Assembly (NCBI RefSeq): GCF_049446075.1
Contig: NZ_JBMSEB010000001.1
Span: forward strand, 1,240,001 to 1,304,000
From: Humibacter sp049446075
GTDB taxonomy: Bacteria; Actinomycetota; Actinomycetes; Actinomycetales; Microbacteriaceae
Length of the DNA: 64,000 nucleotides
Direction of reading: 5' to 3'
The notes below the pieces were generated by a model. That model did not search any database. It had not been told where the DNA came from and was given only the letters and a program-made list of their open reading frames with translations. The stretch's first letter is position 1. Every line of letters begins with the position of its first letter. Below, in pieces: positions 44,492 to 52,043 of the stretch. Position numbers and translations under genes: made by a program.

Positions 44492-45151
44492 GTGAGCAAG
44501 TCAGGCGGCAGGGGGCCGTACGCGAAGACTGCAGCCACTCGGCAGCGCATCCTCGAGGCCTGTATCGAGGCGTTCGCCGAAAGCGGGTTCCACGGCTCCA
44601 CGATGAAAGACATCGCGAGCCGGGCAGGCATCAGCTACACCGGGCTGCTCCATCACTTCGCGAAGAAGGAAGACCTCCTCAGCGCGGTTCTCGACCTGCG
44701 GGCCGAGCGCGACCAGGAGTTCCTCGCCTCGATCGACGCACTCGACTGGGAGTCGAATCCCGTCGGAGTCTTCAGCGGGATGCTCGCGGTCATCCGCAAC
44801 AACGAGCGGCGTCCCGGACTTCTCGAGTTGCACACCGTGGTCTCGGGTGAGGCGGCATCGCCGGAGCATCCGGCACACACCCACTACATCCAGCACTACC
44901 GCAACGTGCGCGAGTTCCACCGTCTGGCGTTCCAGTCACTGGCCGACCGTGGACTCCTGCGGCCAGGCGCGTCGCCTGCGGACCTCGCGACGCAGACCAT
45001 CGGGCTGCTCAACGGCCTCCAGGCGCAGTGGCTGTTCGATCGCGAGGCGGTGAGCATGGAGCGGGCGTTCCACGAGTTCCTGACCACGGTCATCCCCGAC
45101 TTCGACGAGCTCGTCGCGCACGCGCAGGAGCGCACAGCACGCACTGCTTGA
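44492..45151 (+). CDS. TetR-family regulator of the glycoside locus
   Basis: A 219-aa regulator. The N-terminal helix-turn-helix is RILEACIEAFAESGFHGSTM followed by KDIASRAGISYTGLLHHFAKKEDLL, a standard TetR_N domain. The C-terminal ligand domain (about 80-210) is rich in helices and not family-specific. GTG at 44492 is selected because upstream in-frame sequence overlaps the operator. It is divergent from the transporter. Repeated boxes at 39.8, 44.4 and 45.2 kb make it the likely repressor of GH78, GH1-uidA, the transporter, itself and the unknown 531-aa gene, with a glycoside or aglycone as inducer. Confidence 0.9.
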   Translation: MSKSGGRGPYAKTAATRQRILEACIEAFAESGFHGSTMKDIASRAGISYTGLLHHFAKKEDLLSAVLDLRAERDQEFLASIDALDWESNPVGVFSGMLAVIRNNERRPGLLELHTVVSGEAASPEHPAHTHYIQHYRNVREFHRLAFQSLADRGLLRPGASPADLATQTIGLLNGLQAQWLFDREAVSMERAFHEFLTTVIPDFDELVAHAQERTARTA

Positions 45152-45188
45152 TCAGGGCCCGGTCAAGCCGCGGATTTCGTTGTCTCGT

Positions 45189-45214
45189 CAAAATAGTGTC
45201 CTGATTCTATTTTG
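45189..45214. promoter_or_regulatory. TetR-box 3 upstream of the 531-aa gene
   Basis: CAAAATAG and CTATTTTG form a perfect 8-bp inverted repeat with a 10-base spacer. The left half shares AAAATAGTGT and an equally spaced GATTC with TetR-box 2. A further GC-rich 9-bp hairpin (45233-45256) lies between it and the gene start at 45289. Confidence 0.65.
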
Positions 45215-45288
45215 GTGCTACCGTCGCAGCACGCCCGCCGTTCCCGTACGGCGGGCACCGCAACGGAGAGAAGGGGCGAGAGCAACCC

Positions 45289-46884
45289 ATGAAGATCGCC
45301 ACCGACGAGTTCGGCGTCGTCGAGAGCCTGGATGTCCCGGTGCCGCAGGGCCTACGGGTCGTGAGCGCCACCTACACGATCTCGGGTCGGGTATTCGTGT
45401 TCTATCGCTCGGACGACGATCCGGAGGTTCAGGACTGGTTCAATGCCGCCGTCATGGACGACGACGGCGGGCGGTTCACCACCGTCTTCTCCGGCCGCAT
45501 CCCGGAGCATCCGACGGCCAACGGCATCAGGCATATGCCGTTCGCAGACAACTCGCGAGTGCTGCTCGGCGACTACGTTTTGGAGTGCTCCCCCAGCATC
45601 GACGACTGCTCGAGCGCGGAACTCGTCCAGGTCGACTACCCGTGGAACCTCACCGACGATCCGCTCACCTCCCACCACTGGTCCGAGATCATCGTGTCGC
45701 ACGACGATCACATCGCCTGGACGGCGTTGCGCAGGGACCTGACCGCCGTCGTGGCGATCGGTCTACTCAGGCGCACCGCCGACCGTTACGTCATCGACGA
45801 TCCGGCCATCATCAGCAGCACCGACCTTCTGACGCCGGAAGCCGCCAGGCCCGGATACTTCACCACCTCGCCCATGCGCGGTGGTGAGGTCAAGCAGTTC
45901 GTGCACGGCGGCACGGCCATCTCGGCCGTGGGCGATGGCGGTGGCGCACTCACGGACTCGGTGGTGCAAGACCTCGTCACCGGCAGCGTCACCCGCATCA
46001 CCAGAACGCCCGGATACGACGAGACGACCATCTTCTCGCCCGACGAGAGACTCGGCATGGTGATGACCTCGCGCGCATCGCGGGGCACGAACCCGGCCTT
46101 CCTCGGCCTGCTTCCTCGTCCCCACGCCAATCTCGTGGGCATGACGCTGGCCTGGACGCTCTACGTCTACAGCGTCGATGGCGTGCGCCAGTTCCGGCAG
46201 GGGAACATCGGCCCCGCCCTCATCGACATCGAGCGTTCCATGACGGATCCGGGGTACGTGGGAGTCGCGCTCAACGATCCCGAGGGCTCATGGGTGTACT
46301 GCTCGCCCATGTCGTGGCATCCGGACGGACGCCGTTCGATGTGGATGGAAACCCTCCGCGGGAGCCGCGGTGATGGCGGCGAGCCAGCCATGCGCATCCG
46401 GATCGCGAAGCTCCACGACGTCGTGCCGGGCGAACCCGTGGCCGCGCAGACGACACCTGCAGCCGTGCCGTACGGCGTCACGGGCGCCGCCGCCGAGGAG
46501 TTGCTGAAGCGCGCCGCCTCACCCGTACCCACGGGCCGCATCGCAGGGACGCATTCCGGGCACCTGGAGTTCGAGCGTGAGGCCGGCGGCCCTGGCACGC
46601 CGACCTCGGCCGTGGTGCGATACGTCGACTACAGCGACGACGGCTTGCGGTTCTACAGCGGCGTCGAACGCGCGGTCAGTTCCTTGACCATGGGCACTGA
46701 GTACGAGGCCGATGTTCAGCTCACGGGCGAAGAGCACGGTGAGATGCGCGTCAAGGCCTGCTGGTCGGGCGTGCAGGACGGCGCACGGCTGCGGTTCGAC
46801 CTCGGTGACGACGGCAAGCCCCGAAGCCGCGGTTACGTGCGCTACGGCGAAAACCTGCTGTCGATCGATGAGCTCGTGGAATAG
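45289..46884 (+). CDS. unrecognised 531-aa beta-propeller-like protein of the glycoside regulon
   Basis: I cannot assign a family with confidence. The protein has no signal peptide or membrane segment and consists of short beta-strand-rich repeats with DD/DG turns, as in propeller enzymes (FVFYRSDDDPEVQDWFN, VVSHDDHIAWTAL-type segments, FSPDERLGMVMTSRASRGTN, MSWHPDGRRSMWME). Conserved-looking features are LGDYVLECSPSIDDCSSAEL, HHWSEIIVS and MRGGEVKQFVHGG. From memory, this LECSPSIDDC/HHWSEI pattern resembles fungal saponin hydrolases, which split the glucuronyl bond of soyasaponins. That recollection is unverified. TetR-box 3 and the neighbouring glucuronidase support a glycoside-cleaving or binding role. 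GAGAAGGGGCGAGAGC precedes the ATG. Confidence 0.7.
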   Translation: MKIATDEFGVVESLDVPVPQGLRVVSATYTISGRVFVFYRSDDDPEVQDWFNAAVMDDDGGRFTTVFSGRIPEHPTANGIRHMPFADNSRVLLGDYVLECSPSIDDCSSAELVQVDYPWNLTDDPLTSHHWSEIIVSHDDHIAWTALRRDLTAVVAIGLLRRTADRYVIDDPAIISSTDLLTPEAARPGYFTTSPMRGGEVKQFVHGGTAISAVGDGGGALTDSVVQDLVTGSVTRITRTPGYDETTIFSPDERLGMVMTSRASRGTNPAFLGLLPRPHANLVGMTLAWTLYVYSVDGVRQFRQGNIGPALIDIERSMTDPGYVGVALNDPEGSWVYCSPMSWHPDGRRSMWMETLRGSRGDGGEPAMRIRIAKLHDVVPGEPVAAQTTPAAVPYGVTGAAAEELLKRAASPVPTGRIAGTHSGHLEFEREAGGPGTPTSAVVRYVDYSDDGLRFYSGVERAVSSLTMGTEYEADVQLTGEEHGEMRVKACWSGVQDGARLRFDLGDDGKPRSRGYVRYGENLLSIDELVE

Positions 46885-46911
46885 GGCCGCCGCAACGCTA
46901 TGACGTAACCT

Positions 46912-46937
46912 TGTGACAAAGTTCGGCCTTTGTCGCA
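46912..46937. promoter_or_regulatory. inverted repeat upstream of the GntR gene
   Basis: TGTGACAAAG and CTTTGTCGCA are complementary at 9 of 10 positions across a 6-base spacer. The repeat ends 10 bases before the GntR start, so it is a probable autoregulatory operator. It overlaps the TAACCTTGTGACAAAG promoter region. Confidence 0.6.
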
Positions 46938-46947
46938 GGGAGCACGG

Positions 46948-47718
46948 ATGCCCGAGACCATCACCCGGCAGACGACCCTGCCCTCCGAGCTGTTCATCGA
47001 CATCGACCGCTCAGGTCCGATCCCGATGTACTTCCAGGTGGCGACGAAGATCGAGCAGGCGATCGTAGACGGCGTGCTTCCGCCGGGAGCCAGGCTCGAG
47101 AACGAGATAGCGCTGGGTGAGAGGCTCGGACTGTCCCGCCCGACGGTGCGCCGGGCCATCCAGGAGCTGGTCGGTAAGGGCCTCCTCGTGCGCAGGCGGG
47201 GCATCGGCACCCAGGTGGTGCAACGACCGCTCACGCGCAAGGTGGAACTGACGAGCCTGTACGACGATCTCGAGCTCGGGAGCAAGCATCCGAGCACGAC
47301 GTTGCTCTCGCGTGAGGTGATCGAGGCAGACGACCACATCGCCGAGGTGCTCTCCGTTCCGAAGGGATCGCCCGTGCTGCACGTGCGACGGGTGCGGTCG
47401 TCCGACGGTGTGCCGCTGGCGGTTCTGGAGAACTTCCTCCCTGAGGAGTTCACGGGCATCTCCGACGAGGACCTGCGCTCGCGCGGCCTCTACCAGCTCA
47501 TGCGTGCAAAGGGCACGATGCTCAGCGTCGCGCAGCAGACGATCGGGGCTCGGACGGCGACACGCGAGGAGAGCGATCTCCTCGACATCAAGGACCACGG
47601 CCCCGTGCTCACCATGGACCGCACCGCCTACAACAACAACGGCAAGGCTGTCGAGTACGGCCACCACTGCTACCGTCCCGACCTCTACGCGTTCGAGATC
47701 ACTCTCGTCAACAAGTGA
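46948..47718 (+). CDS. GntR-family (HutC/UTRA) regulator, probable inositol regulator
   Basis: A 256-aa protein. The winged helix (PIPMYFQVATKIEQAIVDG, ALGERLGLSRPTVRRAIQEL, RRRGIGTQVV) is followed by a UTRA ligand domain (VLHVRRVRSSDGVPLAVLEN, YGHHCYRPDLYAFEITL). The ATG at 46948 has CAGGGAGC upstream; a TTG 18 bases earlier is less likely. It sits at the edge of the inositol cluster, convergent with the sugar-porter gene. In corynebacteria the inositol genes are controlled by a GntR-type regulator (IolR), so the same role is inferred, with an inositol intermediate as effector. Confidence 0.85.
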   Translation: MPETITRQTTLPSELFIDIDRSGPIPMYFQVATKIEQAIVDGVLPPGARLENEIALGERLGLSRPTVRRAIQELVGKGLLVRRRGIGTQVVQRPLTRKVELTSLYDDLELGSKHPSTTLLSREVIEADDHIAEVLSVPKGSPVLHVRRVRSSDGVPLAVLENFLPEEFTGISDEDLRSRGLYQLMRAKGTMLSVAQQTIGARTATREESDLLDIKDHGPVLTMDRTAYNNNGKAVEYGHHCYRPDLYAFEITLVNK

Positions 47719-47787
47719 GCCGCGTCGACCTGGTCGACATGCGGCGAGCCGGGCGGCCTGCCGAGCAGACGACCCGGCTCGCGGCGA

Positions 47788-49260
47788 TCAGCGCGCGGCG
47801 TCTGCGGCGCCGGCCTTCTTCTCCGGCAGGTAGATGGCACCCGTCGTGACGTCTTCCTCGAGTTCCTCGAGCGTGCGTCCACGCGTCTCGGGCACCTGCG
47901 TGTAGACGAAGATGAGGGACAGGATGCCGAGGGCGGCGAAGATGAAGAACGACCCCGTGATTCCCACCGCATCGATGAGCGACGGGAAGTAGAGCCCGAG
48001 GAACGCGTTCGCGATCCAGAGCATGAAGACGGAAACACCCATTCCGAACGCACGCATCTTCAGCGGGAAGATCTCGGAGAGCGTCACCCAGACGGCAACG
48101 TTGAGGAACGTCTGCATCGAGCCGACGAACGCAACGACCAGGAACAGGATGACGAACGGGCGCAGCGGGTTTCCTGGCGGAAGCATGAGGGACGCGAGCC
48201 CGATGAGGATGTGGCAGAGCGCGGTCAGCGAGAAGCCGATGAGGAACGTCTTGCGTCTGCTGAACCGGTCCATCATCTGGAGGGCGATGATCGCGCCGAT
48301 GACGGCGATGATGCCGGGGCCGAGGTTTGCGATGAGCGCCGCCGACTTGGAGAAGCCGGACTCGATCAGCACGCTCTGCCCGTAGTACATGATCGAATTG
48401 ATCCCGGTGAACTGCTGAGCGACGCCCAGCCCGATGCCGATGAGCAAGATGCGGATCAGCCACTTGTTCTTCAGGATGCTGCGCCAATCCATGGCGATCT
48501 GCTCGCGCTCCTCGCGCACGACGGCCGTGATGTCCTCGAGCTCCGGCTCCGCGCGCTCGACGGGACGCAGCGATTTGAGGATCTCCAGCGCTTCGTCGAT
48601 GCGGCCCTTCTCCGCCAGCCAGCGGGGTGACTCCGGCACACGGAGCATCCCGATGAACAATGCAGCGGCCGGAACGACCTCGAAGGCGAGCATGACGCGC
48701 CAGATCCATCCGATGTCGCCCCAGATGGTGCCGATGATGGCGTTGATCACGAGAGCGGCGAGCTGGCCGATCACGATCATCATCTCGTTGCGGCCGGCGA
48801 GTGAGCCACGGATCTCGTACGGCGCGAGCTCGGCCAGGAACACCGGCACGACGGTCGATGCGGCGCCCACCGCGAGGCCGAGGATCACGCGCCCGACGAC
48901 CATGAACGTCAGGTCGGGAGTGAACACACAGAACAACGCACCGATGAAGAACAGCACCGCCAGCACAATGATGGTCTTGCGTCGGCCCCAGGCATCCGAG
49001 ATGCGGCCGCCGGTCACCGCTCCGACCGCGGCACCGAAGAGCAGTGAACTGGTCACGACGCCCTCGGTGAACGGGGTCAGGCCGAGTTCTGCCTTCATCG
49101 GGTTGAGCGCACCGTTGATGACGCTCGTGTCGTAGCCGAACAGCAGACCGCCGAACGTGGCGATCAGCGCGACCATGCCGAGGCGCTTGCGGTATGGGCC
49201 TGGCGTCAAGGTCGGGAGCGTGCGTGTTGGCCTGCCGCTCTCGGTCGAGGAATGAGACAT
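47788..49260 (-). CDS. sugar-porter family MFS transporter, probable inositol permease
   Basis: A 490-aa protein with 12 membrane segments and the full set of sugar-porter motifs: GGLLFGYDTSVINGAL (TM1), SDAWGRRKTI (loop 2-3), PESPRWLAEKGR (after TM6), QQFTGINSIMYYGQSV (TM7), DRFSRRKTFL (loop 8-9) and PETRGRTLEELEE after TM12. It resembles bacterial IolT-type proton symporters. ATG at 49260 starts MSHSSTESG and avoids overlap with the promoter. Its promoter region, shared with the divergent dehydrogenase gene, carries the same 10-mer as the iol operon promoter. This supports myo-inositol or another inositol as substrate. Confidence 0.9.
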   Translation of the reverse strand: MSHSSTESGRPTRTLPTLTPGPYRKRLGMVALIATFGGLLFGYDTSVINGALNPMKAELGLTPFTEGVVTSSLLFGAAVGAVTGGRISDAWGRRKTIIVLAVLFFIGALFCVFTPDLTFMVVGRVILGLAVGAASTVVPVFLAELAPYEIRGSLAGRNEMMIVIGQLAALVINAIIGTIWGDIGWIWRVMLAFEVVPAAALFIGMLRVPESPRWLAEKGRIDEALEILKSLRPVERAEPELEDITAVVREEREQIAMDWRSILKNKWLIRILLIGIGLGVAQQFTGINSIMYYGQSVLIESGFSKSAALIANLGPGIIAVIGAIIALQMMDRFSRRKTFLIGFSLTALCHILIGLASLMLPPGNPLRPFVILFLVVAFVGSMQTFLNVAVWVTLSEIFPLKMRAFGMGVSVFMLWIANAFLGLYFPSLIDAVGITGSFFIFAALGILSLIFVYTQVPETRGRTLEELEEDVTTGAIYLPEKKAGAADAAR

Positions 49261-49360
49261 CGCGACTCCTTCGTCGTGTGGGTGTCGTCGAGCCGCACGG
49301 GGTCGAGAGGCTCGGCGGCCGTCGAGGGCCGCTGACCGCACCCGGCTTACACGGTCCTTA

Positions 49361-49416
49361 TGTTCTGTCAATCCGACAAATACTATTATTTCCCAATATG
49401 ACCTGACATACTGTCA
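49361..49416. promoter_or_regulatory. iol-type operators between transporter and dehydrogenase genes
   Basis: TGTTCTGTCA (49361-49370) is identical to the iol operon site at 62594-62603. A second element, TGACA-TAC-TGTCA (49404-49416), is a perfect inverted repeat. The reverse form TGACAGAACA resembles the IolR boxes known from Corynebacterium. An AT-rich core (TACTATTATT) lies between the two. Confidence 0.7.
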
Positions 49417-49468
49417 AAGCGGGCCCGCGTGGCCGCTCAAGTACCCACGACCGCTCGAGGAGGACCGG

Positions 49469-50671
49469 TTGAGTGTGACCGACATCGGCGTCGCCGTCAT
49501 CGGCGCCGGCATGGCAGGCAAGGCGCACGCCGCCGCCTACCGTGCAGCACCCACCCTGTATCGCGCTGCGCTGCCACCAGTGCGGCTCGTTTCGATCGCC
49601 GACGCATACGAACCGCTCGCCGCAGAGGCTTCCGCACGGTTCGGGTTCGAACGACACGACACGTCGTGGCAGGCGATCGCCGCTGCAGACGACATCCAGG
49701 TCGTGAGCGTCGTCGTGGCGAACTCGCTGCACCGCGAGATCGTCGAGGGCCTCCTCGCCGCGGGCAAGCACGTTCTGTGCGAGAAGCCACTTTCCGACAG
49801 CATCGAAGACGCCCAGGCCATGGTCGCTGTCGCGGATGCCGCCCCGACGCTAGCGCGCATCGGGCTCACGTTCCTGCGGCAGCCGGGCTTCGCCTTCGTG
49901 AACGAACTCGTGCGATCCGGACGGCTCGGCCGGGCTGTGCACGTCAACGCCTACTACTGGACCGACTACGGATGCGACCCCGATGCGCCGATCAGCTGGC
50001 GTTACAAGGGCCCGTCCGGATCTGGCGCTCTTGCTGATGTCGGCAGCCACCTCAGCTACCTCGCCGAGTTCGCGGCCGATAGCCGCATCGAGGCCGTGCG
50101 CGGAGGAACGCTGAACACCGTCATCCGATCCCGGCCTAAGCCGCTCGGTGCGGTCGTGGGTCATGAGCGCGCCGCCGTGAGCGACGAGCGCGAGGCGGTG
50201 GAGAACGACGACATCGCTGCTTTCTCCGCCAGATTGGCAAGCGGCGCAACGGCGACCCTGCAGGTGTCGCGGGTCTCGGCCGGACACCCGAACACGCTCG
50301 GCATCGAGGTATTCGGCGAGAACGGGTCCGCGTCGTTCGACTTCCGCCACCCCGGCGAGGTGCGCGTGTTCCTCTCCGATGACACTGCCGATGCCGGCGT
50401 CAACGGTTACCGCACCGTGGTGCTCGGCCCTGAGCATCCGTACTGGCGCGGCGGGCTTGCCATGGATGCCCCCGGGGTCGGCATCGGCCAGAACGACGGG
50501 TTCGTCTTCCAAGCACGCGCCTTCCTCGAGGAGGTGGCGGGCATCCCCGAGTCGGAGTCACTCCCCCGCAACGCCGGGTTCGCCGAGGGCCTGCACAACA
50601 TGCGGCTGCTCGCCGCTGTTGCGGAGTCGGCGCTCTACGGGGGACGGGAAGTGGAGATCGCTCGACGATGA
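49469..50671 (+). CDS. Gfo/Idh/MocA-family dehydrogenase
   Basis: A 400-aa NAD(P)-dependent oxidoreductase. The Rossmann start GVAVIGAGMAGKAHAAAYRA is followed by CEKPLSDS (the catalytic Lys of the EKP motif, about residue 109) and GSGALADVGSHLSYLAEF (Asp/His of the active site, about 185-202). The start is TTG at 49469, 5-6 bases after a strong AGGAGG; GTG 6 bases later is the alternative. It is divergent from the transporter with shared iol-type operators and overlaps the following TIM-barrel isomerase by ATGA. It would oxidise an inositol stereoisomer, methyl-inositol or a sugar for the paired isomerase/dehydratase. Confidence 0.85.
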   Translation: MSVTDIGVAVIGAGMAGKAHAAAYRAAPTLYRAALPPVRLVSIADAYEPLAAEASARFGFERHDTSWQAIAAADDIQVVSVVVANSLHREIVEGLLAAGKHVLCEKPLSDSIEDAQAMVAVADAAPTLARIGLTFLRQPGFAFVNELVRSGRLGRAVHVNAYYWTDYGCDPDAPISWRYKGPSGSGALADVGSHLSYLAEFAADSRIEAVRGGTLNTVIRSRPKPLGAVVGHERAAVSDEREAVENDDIAAFSARLASGATATLQVSRVSAGHPNTLGIEVFGENGSASFDFRHPGEVRVFLSDDTADAGVNGYRTVVLGPEHPYWRGGLAMDAPGVGIGQNDGFVFQARAFLEEVAGIPESESLPRNAGFAEGLHNMRLLAAVAESALYGGREVEIARR

Positions 50672-51690
50672 GGCTTGGACTCTACGACGCGATCCTGCAC
50701 GACCGCACGCTGCCGGAGGCCATCGAGGCCATCGAGGTCGTCGCCGGTGTCGGTCTCACGGGCATCGAGCTGAACACGGGTGGGTTCCTCCCTCCGGTCC
50801 ACGTGCCGAACATCGACGACATCCTGGTGAGCGATGCCGCCCGCGACGACTTCCTCGCCCAGTTCGAAGGCACGGGAGTCTCGATCGCGGGGCTCAACTG
50901 CAACGGCAACCCGCTGCATCCGAATCCGGTCATCGGCCCCAAGCATGCAGAAGACGTGCGCAGGTCGATCCGCCTCGCCGAGCGGCTCGGCCAGCACAGG
51001 GTGGTGACCATGTCGGGCTTGCCAGGCGGTGAGCCGGGCGCCATGAGGACGAACTGGATCGTCAACGCCTGGAACTCGGCCGCCCTCGAGGTGCTCGACT
51101 ACCAATGGGAGATCGTGGCGGGCTTCTGGCGCGACATCGACCGGCTGGCACGGGACCACGACGTGAAGGTGGCGCTCGAGCTGCACCCGCAGAACGTGGT
51201 CTTCAACTGCGCCAGCGTGCACAAGCTCATCGATCTCACCGGCGCAACGAACATCGGCGTCGAACTGGATGCCTCGCACCTGTTCTGGCAGCAGATGGAC
51301 CCCGTCGCCGTCGTGCGGCACCTCGGCTCCCTGGTGTTCCACGCGGCCGCGAAGGACGTGCGTATCAACCGGGCGACTGTGGCGCTGAACGGCGTGCTCG
51401 ACAACGGCTTCAGGCGTCTTTCGTCCGAGGAGCCGCGCACGAACCTGGGCGGTGACGAGTGGGCGAATGAGTGGCCGAGGCCGTCATCGTGGGATTTCGT
51501 CGCCCTTGGAAAGGGACACGACGTCGGCTACTGGACCGAGTTCCTTCGCGCGCTCCACGAGGTCGACCCGGAGATGCACGTCAACATCGAGCACGAGGAT
51601 GTCGAACTCGGCCGGGTCGAGGGGGTTGAGGCGGCAGCGAGCGTGCTCATGGCAGCGGACGCCGCGCTCGAGGCGTCGCTCGCCCGCTGA
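50668..51690 (+). CDS. sugar phosphate isomerase/epimerase-like TIM-barrel protein
   Basis: A 340-aa xylose-isomerase-like (AP endonuclease 2) barrel. Metal-binding residues occur in the expected order: KVALELHPQN (Glu), NIGVELDASHLFWQQMDP (Asp, His), VFHAAAKDVRI (His), HVNIEHEDVEL (Glu). It overlaps the dehydrogenase by ATGA and is the last gene of that pair. Barrels of this family isomerise, epimerise or dehydrate keto-sugars and keto-inositols made by Gfo/Idh/MocA partners. The specific reaction is not determined. Downstream lie tandem repeats and no further + strand gene. Confidence 0.82.
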   Translation: MRLGLYDAILHDRTLPEAIEAIEVVAGVGLTGIELNTGGFLPPVHVPNIDDILVSDAARDDFLAQFEGTGVSIAGLNCNGNPLHPNPVIGPKHAEDVRRSIRLAERLGQHRVVTMSGLPGGEPGAMRTNWIVNAWNSAALEVLDYQWEIVAGFWRDIDRLARDHDVKVALELHPQNVVFNCASVHKLIDLTGATNIGVELDASHLFWQQMDPVAVVRHLGSLVFHAAAKDVRINRATVALNGVLDNGFRRLSSEEPRTNLGGDEWANEWPRPSSWDFVALGKGHDVGYWTEFLRALHEVDPEMHVNIEHEDVELGRVEGVEAAASVLMAADAALEASLAR

Positions 51691-52043
51691 CAACCGGTCA
51701 CCGCTGTGACGCTTGAGAGTCGTGGCCGTTCAGCGCTGTGACGGTTCAGAGTCGTGGCCGTTCGGCGCCGTGGCCGTTCAGGGCCGCAGTTGCCGGCGCA
51801 GTGGCCATTAAAGTTGTGGCCGCCTCACCGTTCGGGTCGGGAGGCGGCCTCACTCGAAGGGGGATTTCGAGTTCTGTACGGGGTGGGGAACCCCGCCTGC
51901 GTCTATGTTCCCGCGCGAACCTCAGGTAAGAGAGCGTGCCGTGCTCAAGGCCGGCTCAGGGTTGCCGACGGCGCCACCCCCATGCTTGGGGCATGCTCTT
52001 GCGCGGCGCATCCCCACCATGCGTTCGGTTGCGCCTGTGATGC
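51691..52043. other. non-coding gap with tandem repeats between convergent genes
   Basis: About 353 bases between two convergent units with no credible gene. The left part holds tandem repeats (separate entry). The remainder has short GC-rich hairpins, including one around CCCCCATGCTTGGGGCATG near 51976, but no obvious strong terminator. Confidence 0.55.
51702..51787 (+). repeat. tandem repeat, 32-bp unit, about 2.5 copies
   Basis: Units starting CGCTGTGACG at 51702 and 51734 are almost identical. A partial third begins at 51766. Each contains GTCGTGGCCGTTC. The repeat follows the stop of the TIM-barrel gene. Confidence 0.7.
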
